A stretch of 64,000 bases of DNA from Cryobacterium fucosi (GTDB lineage: Bacteria; Actinomycetota; Actinomycetes; Actinomycetales; Microbacteriaceae): the NCBI RefSeq assembly GCF_004403515.1, contig NZ_SOHH01000095.1:37400-101399 (forward strand), given 5' to 3'. Made by a program: the position numbers and the translations under genes. The notes below the pieces were generated by a model. It was not told the DNA's origin, made no database searches, and saw only the letters and a program-made list of their open reading frames with translations. Positions 62,348 through 64,000 of the stretch are shown here, piece by piece (the first letter of the stretch is position 1; each line of letters starts with the position of its first letter).

Positions 62348-63009
62348 CTATGGTCGCGATGCTGAGCCGGGTCAGCGACATCCGCGCCACGCTGGAGCAG
62401 CTCTCGACCGTGGACGCCACCGCCAAGTCGGCGGCGACGACCGCCGCCGGCAACGCGTCCTCGAGCACGTTCGCGGATGTCCTGGCCTCCGCCGCTGGCG
62501 CCTCAACAAGCGCCACCGCAGCGACCGGCACGGTCGCCGCGAACCCCGGCAGTGCGACCGGCGCGGACGTGGTGAAGGCCGCTGAGAAATACCTCGGCGT
62601 TCCCTACGTCTTCGGCGGCGAAGACCGGAGCGGCATGGACTGCTCCGGACTCGTGCAGAGGGTTTACGCGGACATGGGCATCACGGTGCCGCGTCTCGTC
62701 TCCGGCCAGATGAAGATCGGCACCGAGGTTGCCTCGCTGGCCGAGGCCAAACCGGGCGACCTCATCGTCACCGGCGGCGGCGACCACATCCTCATCTACG
62801 CCGGCGACCACAAGGTCATCCACGCGCCCTACGAGGGCCGCACTGTCAGCAAGGTCGAGGCCTACATGGACGACTCCGAGATCACCACGATCCGCCGCGT
62901 CATTCCGGATGCCCCGGCCGCCGCGGCAGGCTCGACCAGGAGCAGCGCCGGCACGACCGACCTCGTCAACGCCGCCTTCGCCTCCCTGCTGAAGGGCGGT
63001 TCCCAGTGA
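62344..63009 (+). CDS. NlpC/P60 peptidase inside the flagellar operon
   Basis: This 221-residue protein has a disordered Ala/Ser/Thr-rich N-terminus (about residues 25-72) and a C-terminal NlpC/P60 domain. The likely catalytic residues are Cys100 (MDCSGLVQ), His148 (GGDHILIY) and His160 (VIHAPYEG). It should cut peptidoglycan stem peptides, opening the wall for rod growth, a task done by FlgJ in Proteobacteria. No signal peptide is seen, so it may be exported by the flagellar system itself (inference). It is coupled to fliJ and fliK. Confidence 0.9.
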   Translation: MTMVAMLSRVSDIRATLEQLSTVDATAKSAATTAAGNASSSTFADVLASAAGASTSATAATGTVAANPGSATGADVVKAAEKYLGVPYVFGGEDRSGMDCSGLVQRVYADMGITVPRLVSGQMKIGTEVASLAEAKPGDLIVTGGGDHILIYAGDHKVIHAPYEGRTVSKVEAYMDDSEITTIRRVIPDAPAAAAGSTRSSAGTTDLVNAAFASLLKGGSQ

Positions 63010-64000
63010 ATTCGGCATTTCTCCGACCGGCCGTTCCGGCGCCCGCTCCCACTCCATCCCGCGGCCAGGCCGGCAGCCCCTCCGGTGCCGGAGCACGCGG
63101 GGGCGCCGGCGCGTTCGCGTCGATCATGCAGGGCACGCTCGACGCCCGCGGCGTGGCGACGAGCCGAGCCGCCCGCCACGAGCCGGCCGCCGATTCCGCC
63201 TCGGTGGCAGCTCCAACCGGCGATGGGACGGCCGACCTCCTCGGACAGGCGGCCCTGCCGCCGACGACCTCGGTTCCGGCGCCGTCCGACACCGACGCCC
63301 CGTCCGACGAGGCCGGTTCCCCCGAGTCTTCGGATACTCCCGACTCGACCCTTTTCGTCCCGGCAACGGTCCTCCCGGCCATGCCGGCGACTGCCATCGC
63401 GGCTGACCTTGTCCTGCCCGTCGGGGCACGCCCCGCAGACGCCACTTCGGATGACACTCCTGTGGATGACACCGGATCGGACAATGCCGGGGTCGCAGGC
63501 GCTCCGACCATGACTCCCGTCATCGATGTCGGCACGAGCGCAGCTGCTGCCGCAGCCACGGCTTCAGCCGCCGGGGCCGCCGTCGCCGTCGCCAATCCGG
63601 TCCTCCGAACCGCCGCCGAACCGCCGCCGCCCGCCTCAACAGCGAAATCGGACGAAACGCAGGACGCCCACGCTCCCGCGGGTTCGGGCGCGCCCCGCAC
63701 CGTCGAAGCGACCGCGGCCCTCGTTGGAATTGCGGCACAGGCAACGGCAACGGGAACCGGAACGCCGACCGGAACCGCTACTCCGAACGGCGCAACGGCC
63801 ACGACCGGCACGGCCACGGGTGCCACGGCCCCTGCCGGGCTCGAGCCCGCTGCCATGTCAGGCGCGTTCGGTGCGGCACTGGCCGGCGCCACCGCCCGCA
63901 CCGAAGCCGCGGCTCCGGCCCACGAGGCCGCTGCTGCTCCCGCAACCGTGCCGGCTCCGGCCGGCGCAGTCCTCACCGCGACGCCGACGGCGACACCCGT
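63006..64000 (+). CDS. fliK: Flagellar hook-length control protein, N-terminal part
   Basis: The GTG start overlaps the preceding stop (GTGA). The frame is open for 331 codons to the window edge. The visible part is almost entirely Ala/Pro/Thr/Ser-rich and low complexity, as in the ruler region of FliK; the conserved C-terminal switch domain is outside the window. Position after fliJ and the peptidase gene supports the call. Confidence 0.75.
   Translation, partial: MNSAFLRPAVPAPAPTPSRGQAGSPSGAGARGGAGAFASIMQGTLDARGVATSRAARHEPAADSASVAAPTGDGTADLLGQAALPPTTSVPAPSDTDAPSDEAGSPESSDTPDSTLFVPATVLPAMPATAIAADLVLPVGARPADATSDDTPVDDTGSDNAGVAGAPTMTPVIDVGTSAAAAAATASAAGAAVAVANPVLRTAAEPPPPASTAKSDETQDAHAPAGSGAPRTVEATAALVGIAAQATATGTGTPTGTATPNGATATTGTATGATAPAGLEPAAMSGAFGAALAGATARTEAAAPAHEAAAAPATVPAPAGAVLTATPTATP

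Overview
The window is high-GC, gene-dense DNA from a motile, nitrate-respiring actinobacterium, most likely of the family Microbacteriaceae. The evidence is the GC-rich codon use, the many ATGA/GTGA/TGATG gene overlaps, the DUF222/HNH (13E12-type) relic, DUF2017 next to clpS, and an abundant intergenic repeat built on GGTGGTCGAG...GTCGAGACC. The genus call is inference; no rRNA or tRNA gene was recognised.

1-9.7 kb is nitrate respiration: a divergent radical SAM gene cut by the left edge, two tandem helix-turn-helix regulators with three-cysteine (SufR-like) C-termini, and narGHJI. 10-19.4 kb holds narK, a six-gene molybdenum-cofactor (Moco) operon on the minus strand (moeB-moeA-moaC-mobA-DUF6457-moaD), a glutathione-independent formaldehyde dehydrogenase, moaA and fdhD. 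19.4-22.4 kb holds a small reductase gene and a large FdhF/YdeP-type molybdoenzyme. Formaldehyde dehydrogenase, formate-dehydrogenase-like enzyme, FdhD, Moco synthesis and nitrate reductase could together form a formaldehyde-formate-nitrate route (inference).

22.6-29.4 kb is mixed: a HEAT-repeat/glycosyltransferase fusion coupled to a second glycosyltransferase, clpS with DUF2017, a DUF1275 membrane protein, a MocA-like nucleotidyltransferase and a SixA-like phosphatase. 29.9-35.7 kb is one very large secreted amylopullulanase with two LacI-type operators upstream. 35.9-43.2 kb returns to molybdenum: a two-gene xanthine-dehydrogenase-type oxidase, mogA, and an HTH-TOBE regulator followed by modABC. 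The start of modC carries a 62-bp tandem duplication. 43.6-45.5 kb is sufS-sufU.

45.6-64 kb is a flagellar region in three blocks: flgN-flgK-flgL-fliW (minus), a sigma-28 gene with fliC-fliD-fliS-fliT-like (plus), and flgB-flgC-fliE-F-G-H-I-J-NlpC/P60-fliK (plus, running off the right edge). Two promoters matching TAAC-N15-GCCGATAG precede flgN and fliC, and a near match precedes flgB. A frameshifted DUF222-HNH gene lies between the second and third blocks.

Two repeat families occupy the intergenic gaps: the GGTGGTCGAG inverted-pair family (seven clusters), which in one place supplies the C-terminus of the xanthine dehydrogenase, and rarer 74-93 bp elements bounded by AATTCAGGAG/CTCCTGAATT-type arms.
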